From assembly GCA_023451735.1 (NCBI GenBank), contig JAEXYH010000037.1, positions 62,001 to 126,000 of the forward strand: a stretch of DNA of 64,000 nt, written 5' to 3'. Made by a program: the position numbers and the translations under genes. Under the pieces are notes generated by a model. That model was not told the origin of the DNA and did not search any database. It saw nothing but the letters and a program-made list of their open reading frames with translations. This document shows positions 24,618-32,188 of this stretch, in pieces (the stretch's first letter is position 1; each line of letters begins with the position of its first letter). Source of the stretch: Pseudomonadota bacterium. GTDB lineage: Bacteria > Pseudomonadota > Alphaproteobacteria > Rhizobiales > Rhizobiaceae.

Positions 24618-25325
24618 ATGTTTCAGACTGAAACTTACAACGACCCAAACATACTCCCTTCGGAGGCGCGTGATCACTGGGCATTTCTTGAGACGAACTC
24701 AGCTGCGGCGATCATGAAGGCGGTTTGCCCAGATGAATGGAACGACATTGTTGAAGTTCTTTCTTCTTATCGTCTCGATCCACGCGATTGGCTTAAGGCA
24801 GGTGGCAACCGAGGTGATATCGCCGCACAGATCGACAGTCTCTTTGCTGCTAAAGGTTGGCAGGAAACTCGGCTGGATCTCGAAACAAAAGGTATTCTTT
24901 ATTCCAAGGACGGGAAGAAGGTTGGAGAGCTTCCACCGGTCTATCAAGAAGGATACTTGGTCGATAATTTCAAGAACAGAGTAGTTTTGGACGTCGAGTG
25001 GAACGCCAAGGACGGAAACCTAGATCGCGATCTGGCATCGTACCGGTCATGGTTCGATGCGGGAGTGATCTCCGCTGGCGTCATCATCACGAAAGACCGT
25101 GGAGCCCTTCTCAAATTAGCCAGGTCCATTTGGTTTAGTTACCAAGCCACTCTGCCTGATGAAGAGCGGTCGATGAGGCTTCCAATCGATTTGAATACCT
25201 CGACTGTGACAGCTTTCGATAAAGCTGCTTTGCGGGTGAAACGGGGCGTGATGGGAACATGCCCCGTGCTCATCGTAGCCGCTAACGAAAGCACATGGAA
25301 CGGCCAACCATATCAGAATACCTAG
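24618..25325 (+). CDS. BglII/BstYI-like type II restriction endonuclease
   Basis: 235-residue protein with the BglII/BstYI-type core: NRVVLDVEWNAKDGNLDRDL contains the metal-binding acids (Asp and Glu of LDVEWN), followed by SYRSWFDAGVISAGVIITK, the conserved hydrophobic strand and Thr-Lys. BglII itself is 223 residues. It probably cuts a GATC-centred palindrome such as AGATCT or RGATCY, but specificity is inference. The gene converges on an MT-A70 methyltransferase; their stop codons share the palindrome CTAG at 25322-25325. AT-richer than the chromosome, as expected of mobile R-M genes. Confidence 0.8.
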   Translation: MFQTETYNDPNILPSEARDHWAFLETNSAAAIMKAVCPDEWNDIVEVLSSYRLDPRDWLKAGGNRGDIAAQIDSLFAAKGWQETRLDLETKGILYSKDGKKVGELPPVYQEGYLVDNFKNRVVLDVEWNAKDGNLDRDLASYRSWFDAGVISAGVIITKDRGALLKLARSIWFSYQATLPDEERSMRLPIDLNTSTVTAFDKAALRVKRGVMGTCPVLIVAANESTWNGQPYQNT

Positions 25326-26170
25326 CCCGCCTTACGGCCCCGAGGACGCATATTGGTGTCCGCGATGTTCAATAGCGCTCTCACTCGCTGGATAGAATAA
25401 CCGGACTCCTCTGCGAGATCACGCACGCTCTGGCCCGCATCATATCGAATTCTGAGTTCCACGCTCAGCGCTTCAGCCAAGTCGTCTTGTATGTGCTCAC
25501 TTGTTTTAATGGGGGGCAGGATTGGTCCGCCTGCGTATCCTCGATGAGCCTTGCCGCGAGGAGTTACCTCCTCATCGGACTCATCACCCCATCCCACCCA
25601 ACCAGGGTTGGGATGCCGAGCAAACATTTCCAAGTATGGTCCAGGAGAACACGCTTCGATTAGCTCGTATTGTTCGTCGGGCTTGCGCGAGTGCTCGCGC
25701 TTCCTGGTTTCTATCATATTCACCTGAGAACGGCCCGGGCCAAGCGTCCTCAAAGACCCCCTGACTCCAAACAGTAGTATTTCCGTCACGTTACGGAAGT
25801 AAAAGCCAACCCCTCGTCCGTCCGGTCCGCCGTCCTTGCGTCGCTTTGCCCATATGATGTTCGATACATATCTGAAACCCCAAGCTGACATCACGTCTAA
25901 CCCATCAGGCAAAAGGGCGTTAGGAACCCATAGATAGAGGTGAGCATTCTTCGCCGCCGCATCGGCTACCGGAAGAGCTTTGACTGCATCCAGTGACATG
26001 GTGGAGTAACGATCCAGTCGGCGATGCTCGGGGGCAACCTTCCCAGTACGATTAGCGAAACGCCACGGCGGATCGGCCAAAATCGTGGCGAAGCCTCCTA
26101 CGACTTTCGGCAAAGGAGCGGGTTCCAGTTCGGGGCGAAGTGGCGTAATGATTGAGTCGGTCATGAACAT
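25322..26170 (-). CDS. MT-A70 family DNA adenine methyltransferase with C-terminal HTH
   Basis: 282-residue N6-adenine methyltransferase. Catalytic motif IV DPPW lies in ATILADPPWRFAN; YSTMSLDAVKALP, AHLYLWVPNALL, YVSNIIWAKRR and GFYFRNVTEILLFGVRG complete the MT-A70 pattern, with HSRKPDEQYELIEACSPGPYLEMFAR behind. The last ~60 residues hold an HTH-like segment (SVRDLAEESGYSIQRVRALL). Beside a BglII-like endonuclease it is probably the protective methylase, although MT-A70 enzymes also occur alone in phages. Two AGATCT sites lie 17-34 bp upstream of the ATG. Confidence 0.88.
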   Translation of the reverse strand: MFMTDSIITPLRPELEPAPLPKVVGGFATILADPPWRFANRTGKVAPEHRRLDRYSTMSLDAVKALPVADAAAKNAHLYLWVPNALLPDGLDVMSAWGFRYVSNIIWAKRRKDGGPDGRGVGFYFRNVTEILLFGVRGSLRTLGPGRSQVNMIETRKREHSRKPDEQYELIEACSPGPYLEMFARHPNPGWVGWGDESDEEVTPRGKAHRGYAGGPILPPIKTSEHIQDDLAEALSVELRIRYDAGQSVRDLAEESGYSIQRVRALLNIADTNMRPRGRKAG

Positions 26171-26184
26171 GTGTTTAGCATACG

Positions 26185-26208
26185 AAAGATCTATTTAAAG
26201 ATCTTTTT
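26185..26208. promoter_or_regulatory. Tandem 12-bp repeat with two AGATCT palindromes
   Basis: AAAGATCTATTT then AAAGATCTTTTT, immediately upstream of the MT-A70 start. Each unit contains the BglII-type site AGATCT. If the R-M pair acts on AGATCT or RGATCY, methylation here could tune methylase expression, or the HTH tail could bind here. Confidence 0.5.
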
Positions 26209-26227
26209 TGCTCTTTCCGAAACGATA

Positions 26228-26488
26228 TCAGGGCAAGGCCTGATGCCGACCACATTCGTCCGGTCGATAAACGCCGCCAGCGCACAGCAGAACAACGGTG
26301 CGGTCGATCTTCCGCTGATCAGCATTAGTCGCACCACGGGAGCCGATCAGATCAATACCGACCACTCGGCGCGGGCCGTCCACATTTCCCGGCCCGGAAA
26401 TCCCGCACCCGACCAGCATCGCGGCAGGCATCATAACCAAGAGCGCTTTCGATGTGAGGGCGGTTATTAAGGCCGATACGCGAGTCAC
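26228..26488 (-). CDS. Duplicate o-spanin-like lipoprotein
   Basis: 86-residue paralogue of the lipoprotein at 27588-27833, with the same core: KALLVMMPAAMLVGCGISGPGN (lipobox LVGC), GIDLIGSRGATNADQRKIDRTVV and a Cys-bearing C-terminus YRPDECGRH. DNA similarity between the copies is obvious by eye over about 230 bp. The N-terminus differs and the start (GTG 26488) is doubtful; no i-spanin overlaps it. It is either a second outer-membrane spanin subunit or a decaying duplicate. Confidence 0.6.
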   Translation of the reverse strand: MTRVSALITALTSKALLVMMPAAMLVGCGISGPGNVDGPRRVVGIDLIGSRGATNADQRKIDRTVVLLCAGGVYRPDECGRHQALP

Positions 26489-26561
26489 GCAGATGTCACG
26501 CGGCCATAATCTCGAATCAACATAAACGGAATGCAGGGCCTTTCGTGCGGCCTTAACTTAT

Positions 26562-26599
26562 CGCCCCTCGTAGCAACCTCCTGCGAGGGGCGCTTTTTC
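26562..26599 (+). terminator. Strong intrinsic terminator
   Basis: CGCCCCTCG / CGAGGGGCG stem with a 13-nt loop and CTTTTT tail on the plus strand. No plus-strand gene ends just before it, so it could close a short untranslated transcript starting near 26490. Confidence 0.75.
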
Positions 26600-26642
26600 A
26601 GCTACCGATAATTATCACCGAACATCAGGAGCCGTGATTGGC

Positions 26643-26732
26643 ATGTCAGGCAAACTTTTTCTTGTAGCTGCCTTCCTCCTCACGATTGTGTGGGTCGGCG
26701 GAATGATGACTTTGTTTTGGATCTACACTTAG
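26643..26732 (+). CDS. 29-residue membrane peptide
   Basis: MSGKLFLVAAFLLTIVWV then GGMMTLFWIYT: one membrane helix. AGGAG lies 11 nt before the ATG. It could be a small holin-like peptide given the lysis genes nearby, but the length is below usual holins; unassigned. Confidence 0.4.
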   Translation: MSGKLFLVAAFLLTIVWVGGMMTLFWIYT

Positions 26733-27083
26733 GATGGGCGACGAGTTCAGCCGGCCTCACGGCGATGGCGCTGCGATTGTTCTCTGTACTCCTTAAAGCT
26801 AGGTATCGCTCGCTCGGATAAAGGGTATCCTTCGAAAGTCGAGCAGCGATCGAGCCTCGACTTTCTGTTAAGCCCGTGCATCCAGCGATTGCGCGGGCTT
26901 AACTGCGTCGATGTCAGGGCGGCGAGGAGTTGCATGCGTCACAGCGCATCACCATACCGTGTGCCGGGTGCGGAAGACGCTCGTCTCTTCCCTATACCCG
27001 CATAAGCGGGAAGTCGGCACTTTGCTGCGTCAACCGAAGCGACGCAGGCACCCGGCCTCAATTGATCTCAGAGCGGATGTAAC
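26733..27083. other. Non-coding stretch with serial hairpins
   Basis: No convincing gene. It contains a 10-bp stem GAAAGTCGAG/CTCGACTTTC (26835-26866), then AAGCCCGTGC/GCGCGGGCTT with one wobble (26870-26902), and CCCGC-ATAA-GCGGG near 26997-27010. Such serial stems could be an attenuator, a structured RNA, or phage termination signals. Confidence 0.5.
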
Positions 27084-27278
27084 TTACTTCCAGAAGCTAG
27101 CGTCCTCCCGAGCATACCTTTCTGGCGTTCCACCATAAGACCGATGTTCACGCCAATACGCCCGCACTACTTCTGCGGCGTATTTGCCCGGATCCCGCCC
27201 AAACGGCAGTAATTTTTTCTGGAACGCCGTCCTAATGATTGCTTGGGTGAAGCGGCGTGTGAATTCCTCTTCTGTCAT
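27084..27278 (-). CDS. Hypothetical phage protein, 64 residues
   Basis: Basic soluble protein: MTEEEFTRRFTQAIIRTAF, then RDPGKYAAEVVRAYWREH and a C-terminal EDASFWK. No known motif recognised. A longer in-frame start exists but is not supported by a ribosome site. It is divergent from the RMF/CrpP-like gene at 27382. Confidence 0.55.
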   Translation of the reverse strand: MTEEEFTRRFTQAIIRTAFQKKLLPFGRDPGKYAAEVVRAYWREHRSYGGTPERYAREDASFWK

Positions 27279-27381
27279 GCCGTAAATATAAGGGCTACTG
27301 ACCAAGATGTCAGGCGTCAGGTGATGCCGGCAGGCATTGTGGAGCGAAGGAACATCCTTCCGTATACCGAGTTTGGCGAGA

Positions 27382-27585
27382 ATGATTCTTAGCCCACAAG
27401 AACGTGCCGCCATTGAAGCTAATGGACGACAAGCCGGTCTCCGATTGCGCGGTGCCCTTACGTGCCCGTACTTTTGCGACAAAGGTAAAGCGCGCTTTAA
27501 CGCTTGGATGGAAGGGTATCAGCTCGGCGCCGAAGAGAAGCTCCTGGCTCAAAATCAGCCCCAAGTGAATAAATGGCGCACATGA
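27382..27585 (+). CDS. RMF/CrpP-like small protein
   Basis: 67-residue protein. The segment GRQAGLRLRGALTCPYFC followed by KARFNAWMEGYQLGAEE has the A-G-x(n)-CPY-x(n)-W-x-x-G pattern of ribosome modulation factor and its relatives, including CrpP-type proteins. Ribosome modulation or hibernation, or a nucleotide-linked role, would be the family guess; the actual role in a phage is unknown. The start ATG 27382 gives the family's normal length. It runs against the phage late genes and ends 3 bp from the o-spanin stop. Confidence 0.6.
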   Translation: MILSPQERAAIEANGRQAGLRLRGALTCPYFCDKGKARFNAWMEGYQLGAEEKLLAQNQPQVNKWRT

Positions 27586-27587
27586 TG

Positions 27588-27833
27588 TCAGGGTGAGGCC
27601 TGATGCCGTCCGCATTCGTCGGACCGATAGACGCGACCAGCACAAAGTCGAACAACGGTGCGATCGATCTTCCGCTGATCGGCATCAGTCGCACCGCGAG
27701 CGCCGATCAGGTCAATTCCGACCACCTGCCGCAACCCTTGTGCATTTCCCGGCCCTGAAATCCCACACCCGACCAGCATCGCGGCAGGCATCATAATCAA
27801 GAGCGCTTTCGTCAGCGCGGCGAGCGGCTTCAT
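27588..27833 (-). CDS. Putative o-spanin (Rz1-like outer-membrane lipoprotein)
   Basis: 81-residue lipoprotein with signal KALLIMMPAAMLVGC (lipobox LVGC) and a short periplasmic part ending CAGRVYRSDECGRHQASP. Its first 122 bp overlap, in another frame, the 3' half of the single-helix gene at 27712. Overlapping i-/o-spanin genes directly after an endolysin are the classic Rz/Rz1 arrangement for disrupting the outer membrane at lysis. AAGG precedes the ATG. Function is inferred from signal, size and position. Confidence 0.7.
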   Translation of the reverse strand: MKPLAALTKALLIMMPAAMLVGCGISGPGNAQGLRQVVGIDLIGARGATDADQRKIDRTVVRLCAGRVYRSDECGRHQASP

Positions 27834-27954
27834 TGTTCTGCCTTTCGATGGAGTTAGAGACGCCCTCACCGCCTGCGCGGTAAATCCACATTGCAACGGC
27901 GAGGATGGCGGCGGCCAGTAGGAACACACCGACGATGCGAACGGAGCTGGACAT
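27712..27954 (-). CDS. Putative i-spanin (Rz-like)
   Basis: 80-residue protein with an N-terminal membrane helix (RIVGVFLLAAAILAVAMWIY) and a charged periplasmic helix (SIERQNNEAARRADESALDY) ending with a Cys-containing segment. This matches small i-spanins. ATG overlaps the endolysin stop (TGATG), and the o-spanin gene starts inside it. The two Cys residues (YDACRDAG and AGKCTRV) could form disulphides. Assignment by layout and context, not by close homology. Confidence 0.7.
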   Translation of the reverse strand: MSSSVRIVGVFLLAAAILAVAMWIYRAGGEGVSNSIERQNNEAARRADESALDYDACRDAGRVWDFRAGKCTRVAAGGRN

Positions 27955-28832
27955 CAGCCGACCTCCGCTTTGATCTCGCGAACTGCAGCGACGATCTGGG
28001 TCCGCAGAAGGACGAACAGCAGGAGCACGACCACCAGCACGACGCCACCGGCCACCACGGCCTGCCAATCCATCCCCGTCAACCAGCCGAGTCCCAGCGT
28101 GCTGAGACCGCCGCCGCCTGTCAGCCAGGTCAGCAGGTTGGATTTTTCCTTCACCTTCTCCTCGACCTTCACCGGAACGACAGGCTTCTCGACTTCGATA
28201 GGCACCTCGACGAGCCGTTGCTCGGTCACAATCACCTTGTCAGCGGCGGGGATCTCGCCTGCCAACGCCGCCTTCAGCTCCCGCTCGACGTTGATCCGCT
28301 TGGCGCTGCCCCAGTCCGGAGTGCCTTTTGCGGTCACCCGGGTGTATTCCGTCATGGCGCCGGCATTCGACCACTTGCCGTCGAAGAACAGGTCGCGCTC
28401 CTTCTGGCGCCGAGGCACGATCTCCTTGGGCTTCGAGTAGTTCATGAAGGCCTTGCGAGCTTCTACAAGCTTGCCCTGTTTGAACAGCTTCACCCATGAG
28501 GCAGAACCGATCTTGCCGGTGTTCCAGTGGAAGGACAGCGCCGCGGCGAACTGCGCCTTGGTGAGCGGTACACCGGCAAAAGCCTCGCGAACCGCATCGG
28601 CATAGTTGTCGAGTGCCCAGACATAGACGCGAAGGCAATGCTCGAGCGATTGAGGCTTACCGATGTAGCGCTCGACCAGATGGCCGGTAGCCGATGTGAG
28701 GCCCACGGACCAGGTCCAGATATTCTTGCTGTCCTTATAGGCCTGACGGATGATTGCCTCGTGGCTGGCAACCTCCATAGCGACGTCATAGTCGACGACC
28801 ATCGCCGCGCCGGCCGGCACGTTCTTGCTCAT
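27954..28832 (-). CDS. Endolysin, GH24-type muramidase with C-terminal membrane segment
   Basis: 292-residue lysozyme. The catalytic region ASHEAIIRQAYKDSKNIWTWSVGLT matches the E-x8-D/T pattern of GH24; AFAGVPLTKAQFAALSFHWNTG-like sequence follows (FAGVPLTKAQFAAA, LSFHWNTGKIG). After residue ~195 come a Val/Glu/Pro-rich linker (EVPIEVEKPVVPVKVEEKVKEK), a Gly-rich stretch and a strong hydrophobic helix (VVAGGVVLVVVLLLFVLL). No separate holin is obvious, so the C-terminal helix may take part in membrane release. First gene of the lysis cassette, overlapping the i-spanin by 1 nt. Confidence 0.85.
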   Translation of the reverse strand: MSKNVPAGAAMVVDYDVAMEVASHEAIIRQAYKDSKNIWTWSVGLTSATGHLVERYIGKPQSLEHCLRVYVWALDNYADAVREAFAGVPLTKAQFAAALSFHWNTGKIGSASWVKLFKQGKLVEARKAFMNYSKPKEIVPRRQKERDLFFDGKWSNAGAMTEYTRVTAKGTPDWGSAKRINVERELKAALAGEIPAADKVIVTEQRLVEVPIEVEKPVVPVKVEEKVKEKSNLLTWLTGGGGLSTLGLGWLTGMDWQAVVAGGVVLVVVLLLFVLLRTQIVAAVREIKAEVG

Positions 28833-28855
28833 TGGTTTTCTCCAGGCTGATTAGA

Positions 28856-29191
28856 CTAGGCCTCAGGCCATTCGATCGGAATTATTCCAGCGATGAAGTT
28901 CGCCACACTTGGCGGATCGATCTCACCGGCCTCGACCGCCGCGAGCTGTTGGAACATATAGATCAGCGCGGCATCGCGCCACGCAATGAAGGCTAGCGCC
29001 TCAGATGCCCATTGCGGGTTGGTGCTGCCAAGATAGGCCGGCACGGTCAGGCGGTTATCATACTGGCGCTGCTTAGCGACGACATCGAGATGCTCATCGA
29101 ATTCGGCTTTGTAGCTGGCGAGAAGTTTGGCGCGCGCCTCGGCCGCCTTCTGCTCGGCAGTGATGATGCAGGATGCGTCAGGCTTCCACAT
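28856..29191 (-). CDS. Tail-fibre-assembly-like hypothetical protein
   Basis: 111-residue helical protein: MWKPDASCIITAEQKAAEARAKLLASYKAEFDEHLD and later STNPQWASEALAFIAWRDAALIYMFQQL. The W-RD segment resembles small proteins coded after tail fibres in rhizobial phages. It overlaps the upstream gene by 14 bp and precedes the endolysin. A chaperone role for the fibre is only a guess. Confidence 0.6.
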   Translation of the reverse strand: MWKPDASCIITAEQKAAEARAKLLASYKAEFDEHLDVVAKQRQYDNRLTVPAYLGSTNPQWASEALAFIAWRDAALIYMFQQLAAVEAGEIDPPSVANFIAGIIPIEWPEA

Positions 29192-29501
29192 GAGTGGCCT
29201 CCTCTACCTGGTCGAATGGAAGGGCAATCGGCCCATCAGGCGGATTGCTGATGGCCGCGGGAAAAGCAACGGCTTGGGATGGGTTCGGGCGATGAGGCAG
29301 GATCAGGGTCAGGTGGATTTTACCGTCGATCCGCTCGACAGGTCCGACAATCCAATCGCAGGGAACGACGCCTGCCTCGATCGTCGCCCCTTCTGGCAGG
29401 GTCGAAAAGTTGAACTGGTCGCCGTTGATGGTTAGAATGTCGCCTGCCTTGGTGACCACGAGGGCGTCATCTCGGCGTTGGGGGCTAAGGATGATTTGCA
29501 T
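29178..29501 (-). CDS. Hypothetical phage protein downstream of the tail fibre
   Basis: 107-residue beta-rich soluble protein with KAGDILTINGDQFNFSTLPEGATI, PCDWIVGPVERIDGKIHLTLILPH and a Pro-rich tail. Its ATG overlaps the tail-fibre stop (TAATG). Similar proteins sit between fibre and chaperone genes in related phages; the role is unknown. Confidence 0.65.
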   Translation of the reverse strand: MQIILSPQRRDDALVVTKAGDILTINGDQFNFSTLPEGATIEAGVVPCDWIVGPVERIDGKIHLTLILPHRPNPSQAVAFPAAISNPPDGPIALPFDQVEEATHVEA

Positions 29502-30613
29502 TAGAACCATCTCCCTATCGCTGTGCAGTACATGTTTGTGGCGCCTCGATTTCGACTAGCAACACCGCCAATTAAGCAGCTTGTAAGGCCGACCCCAGAA
29601 GGGACGCCCCATACGGCTGCCGCGCCCGTAGCTTTGTTCACGTTCACTTGCGGTATCGTACCCACAAACGGCGCGGGGAACGTCCATGTCGGCGGACTTC
29701 CATGGATGTAGAAGTAGGAATCAAACAATTCCGACAATGTCGGCTGGGCCGTCCCGTAGCAAATCTGGGTACCATCCGCTAACCTGACGTATTCGCCGTT
29801 CGCGTTCGATCCGCGCTCGATCACCGAACCCGTTGGGATCCCGCCAGACTGGGCGACCGATCCCAAGATCGGCAGCGATATCAGCGTCCAAGGCTGCCAA
29901 CCCAAGCCATTTCGAAACCTCATCCACTGCCTATTGTTACCTGTGACATGGCTGTAGATTTGCACGGAGTTCGTCGAGTCATATCGGCCCGTAAAAACGA
30001 CACCTCCTGAAGCTCCGGGAGGGCCGTTAACGGTTGCTACGTTTGCATTGGAGACTGCAACCCATCCGCTTTCCGCGACATCATCCAACGCACCTGTCGT
30101 CGAGACTTGAGCTGCAGCAACTTGAAGCCTTGTCGGAAGTCTTTGGTCTGGGATCGAGCCGAGCGCCTGCCAAGCTGCGGCGGCATCAGCAGCCGCCAGC
30201 AGATCGCGACCCTTGGCCTTCATATCTGCTAATGTCGCAGCCCCCGCAGACGTGAAGTACGGCACCTTGTCGGCTGCGGGCGTCAATCCGGCGAAGGCGG
30301 CCAAAGCGGCCGACCGCAATTCGTTGATGATCTGCGCAAGCGCTGTAGCATTGGCGACAGTCTGCTGACCATACGACGTGTCGCGCATGATCCAATAGGC
30401 TTGCGTTGCTGCAGTTGTTCCGCGCCAAGGCTTTGCGAGCGTCAGCTGCGTGTCGCTGTCGATGCTGGCGATCGGGACAGGATTACCGTTGGCACTATCG
30501 AGACCGAACATGCCGCCGGTAACCAGGGCCGTGGCCCACCCGGTACCGACGCCAGTCACCACAGCGTTGCCTGCCGTCACGGAAACCGTGCCGGATATGT
30601 ATGGGGTTGTCAT
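29501..30613 (-). CDS. Putative tail fibre protein
   Basis: 370 residues. The N-terminal ~90 residues (YISGTVSVTAGNAVVTGVGTGW, then LTLAKPWRGTTAATQAYWI) form a repeat-like beta domain typical of tail-fibre attachment regions; the middle is helical (ATALAQIINELRSAAL); the C-terminus (TGRYDSTNSVQIYSHVTGNN, RNGLGWQPW, VIERGSNANGEYVRLADGTQI) matches phage receptor-binding tips. Likely the host-recognition protein. AGGAGG-type site in the leader at 30620-30630. Confidence 0.82.
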   Translation of the reverse strand: MTTPYISGTVSVTAGNAVVTGVGTGWATALVTGGMFGLDSANGNPVPIASIDSDTQLTLAKPWRGTTAATQAYWIMRDTSYGQQTVANATALAQIINELRSAALAAFAGLTPAADKVPYFTSAGAATLADMKAKGRDLLAAADAAAAWQALGSIPDQRLPTRLQVAAAQVSTTGALDDVAESGWVAVSNANVATVNGPPGASGGVVFTGRYDSTNSVQIYSHVTGNNRQWMRFRNGLGWQPWTLISLPILGSVAQSGGIPTGSVIERGSNANGEYVRLADGTQICYGTAQPTLSELFDSYFYIHGSPPTWTFPAPFVGTIPQVNVNKATGAAAVWGVPSGVGLTSCLIGGVASRNRGATNMYCTAIGRWF

Positions 30614-30637
30614 GATTTTTTCCTCAGGAGGAGATGG

Positions 30638-32188
30638 TCAGCGGGGAAAGCCGAGGATGTAATACCGAATGCCTAGAACCTGGGCTGCAGCAAACGAGTA
30701 CTGCCAGCCGGTCGAGCTCCGATAGATCTCGCGCTCAGCGTTGCCGTTGTGGGTGTAGAACGTGGCCTTGCCGGCCGACAGCTGGCAGAACGTTGACCGG
30801 CCTTGGTGGTAGTCGAAGCTGTCGGTGTAGTCCCGGGTGATTGCGCAGATCGGGTTTTTGACGTGCTGCCCCAAGGCCGATGTGTTGTGGAAGGTCGCAT
30901 ATTTCACGATGGGGAAGAACCCGGTATCGTCGAACGTCACCTCGTAAGTGTCCTGGTACGTCCCGACCCCGTTGCGGTTGGAGTTCGTCTTGGTGGTGAT
31001 ATAGCCATCCTTCAGGATCTGCAGGCAGGGCCACCGACTATCGACGACGATGTCGCGCAACGCTGGCGGGTTGCCTGCACCAGGGCGCAAGAACTGAACG
31101 ACGTTCTCGCCGCTGGCCGTAAATTGTCGAAGCACATTGTTCGATCCGCTGCTAAGCGGCTCCGGGTCATTCGCGAACACGAGGAACCGGACCCGCATGG
31201 CGAACGATTCCTTGTTCTCGAAGAAGATGCTGTTTCCCGAGAACCAGTAATCTAGACGCAGCGACCGGCGCTCGCGAGCCATCGGGAACGTGAGCACGCT
31301 ACCCGTGTACGGGAACATGTCCGCGAGCATATTCGGCGTAGTGGCAAAGCCGATGTTGACCGAGCTAATCCCCGACGCGATCGACACATCATCCGCGTAG
31401 ATGATGGAGAGAGGCCGACCCGAAGAATCGAAAGCGAGCTGCGTCGGCGTTGCGGTCCGCACATCATAGCCGGGCTTTGCCACCCTCAAAGCAGAGCTTG
31501 TGATCTCGACAGACCTCTGCCCTGCTACCGGAGCCTTCGGCGTCGAGTCGAGAAGCGGAACGTTGTTGCCTGGCAGACGCCAGACGATCGCCGTCGTCTC
31601 GTAGAGGCGAGAATCACCCGGACCACCGAGAAGCGCCCTGTAGCAGTAGTAGAACAGGCCGTTTCCGGGATTACTTCCTATGCGCGACGCCAGCCCCGAT
31701 TGAGTTTCTGTATAGTCCTGATACCACGCCGAGCGACCGGCATCGAATGTCAGGTAATATTCCGGTTCGCGTCCTGAGTTATCGTCGGCGTCGTCAATCG
31801 CGATACGGTTGAATTCGATGTAACGATTGTCAGAAAGCCGACGCCACCTGATGTCGTAAAGCGGCATAGAGTAAGGCATGTAGTTGAAGAAGCTATTCCT
31901 CAGGAAAACCTTGTAGTTGTCGAATTCGAACCCGGCATCCTCGTCCGCCACCACCTTCTTGTAGGTGTTCACGTTCGAGCCTGACGGCGAGTAGACCGCA
32001 TATGTCGAACGATTGGCCGGGGACAGCGTCGTCTCGATCGCGTTCAATTTGATGTCGGCCGCCCACTTCGAATTGTAGTAGAACGAAGCCAGATTTGCAT
32101 CTGGCTCCGCCACTGGGTTTGTTGAGCCCTTCGTGATCTTCACGCTGGCCACACCTTGGCTATCGAGGCCAATAAGCGTTCTGGTCAT
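30638..32188 (-). CDS. Large tail-associated protein of unknown function
   Basis: 516 residues, beta-rich, no membrane segment: LIGLDSQGVASVKITKGSTNPV at the start and repeated Tyr-rich blocks such as YYLTFDAGRSAWYQDYTE and YHQGRSTFCQLSAGKATFYTHNG. ATGA overlap with the tail-tip gene upstream ties it to the tail tip. Equivalent proteins occupy this slot in rhizobial siphophages; it may be a baseplate or tip component. Confidence 0.72.
   Translation of the reverse strand: MTRTLIGLDSQGVASVKITKGSTNPVAEPDANLASFYYNSKWAADIKLNAIETTLSPANRSTYAVYSPSGSNVNTYKKVVADEDAGFEFDNYKVFLRNSFFNYMPYSMPLYDIRWRRLSDNRYIEFNRIAIDDADDNSGREPEYYLTFDAGRSAWYQDYTETQSGLASRIGSNPGNGLFYYCYRALLGGPGDSRLYETTAIVWRLPGNNVPLLDSTPKAPVAGQRSVEITSSALRVAKPGYDVRTATPTQLAFDSSGRPLSIIYADDVSIASGISSVNIGFATTPNMLADMFPYTGSVLTFPMARERRSLRLDYWFSGNSIFFENKESFAMRVRFLVFANDPEPLSSGSNNVLRQFTASGENVVQFLRPGAGNPPALRDIVVDSRWPCLQILKDGYITTKTNSNRNGVGTYQDTYEVTFDDTGFFPIVKYATFHNTSALGQHVKNPICAITRDYTDSFDYHQGRSTFCQLSAGKATFYTHNGNAEREIYRSSTGWQYSFAAAQVLGIRYYILGFPR

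Noticed and set aside
26911..27138. Short plus-strand frames across the hairpin region
   Set aside because: No ribosome sites, no motif, and composition dictated by inverted repeats.
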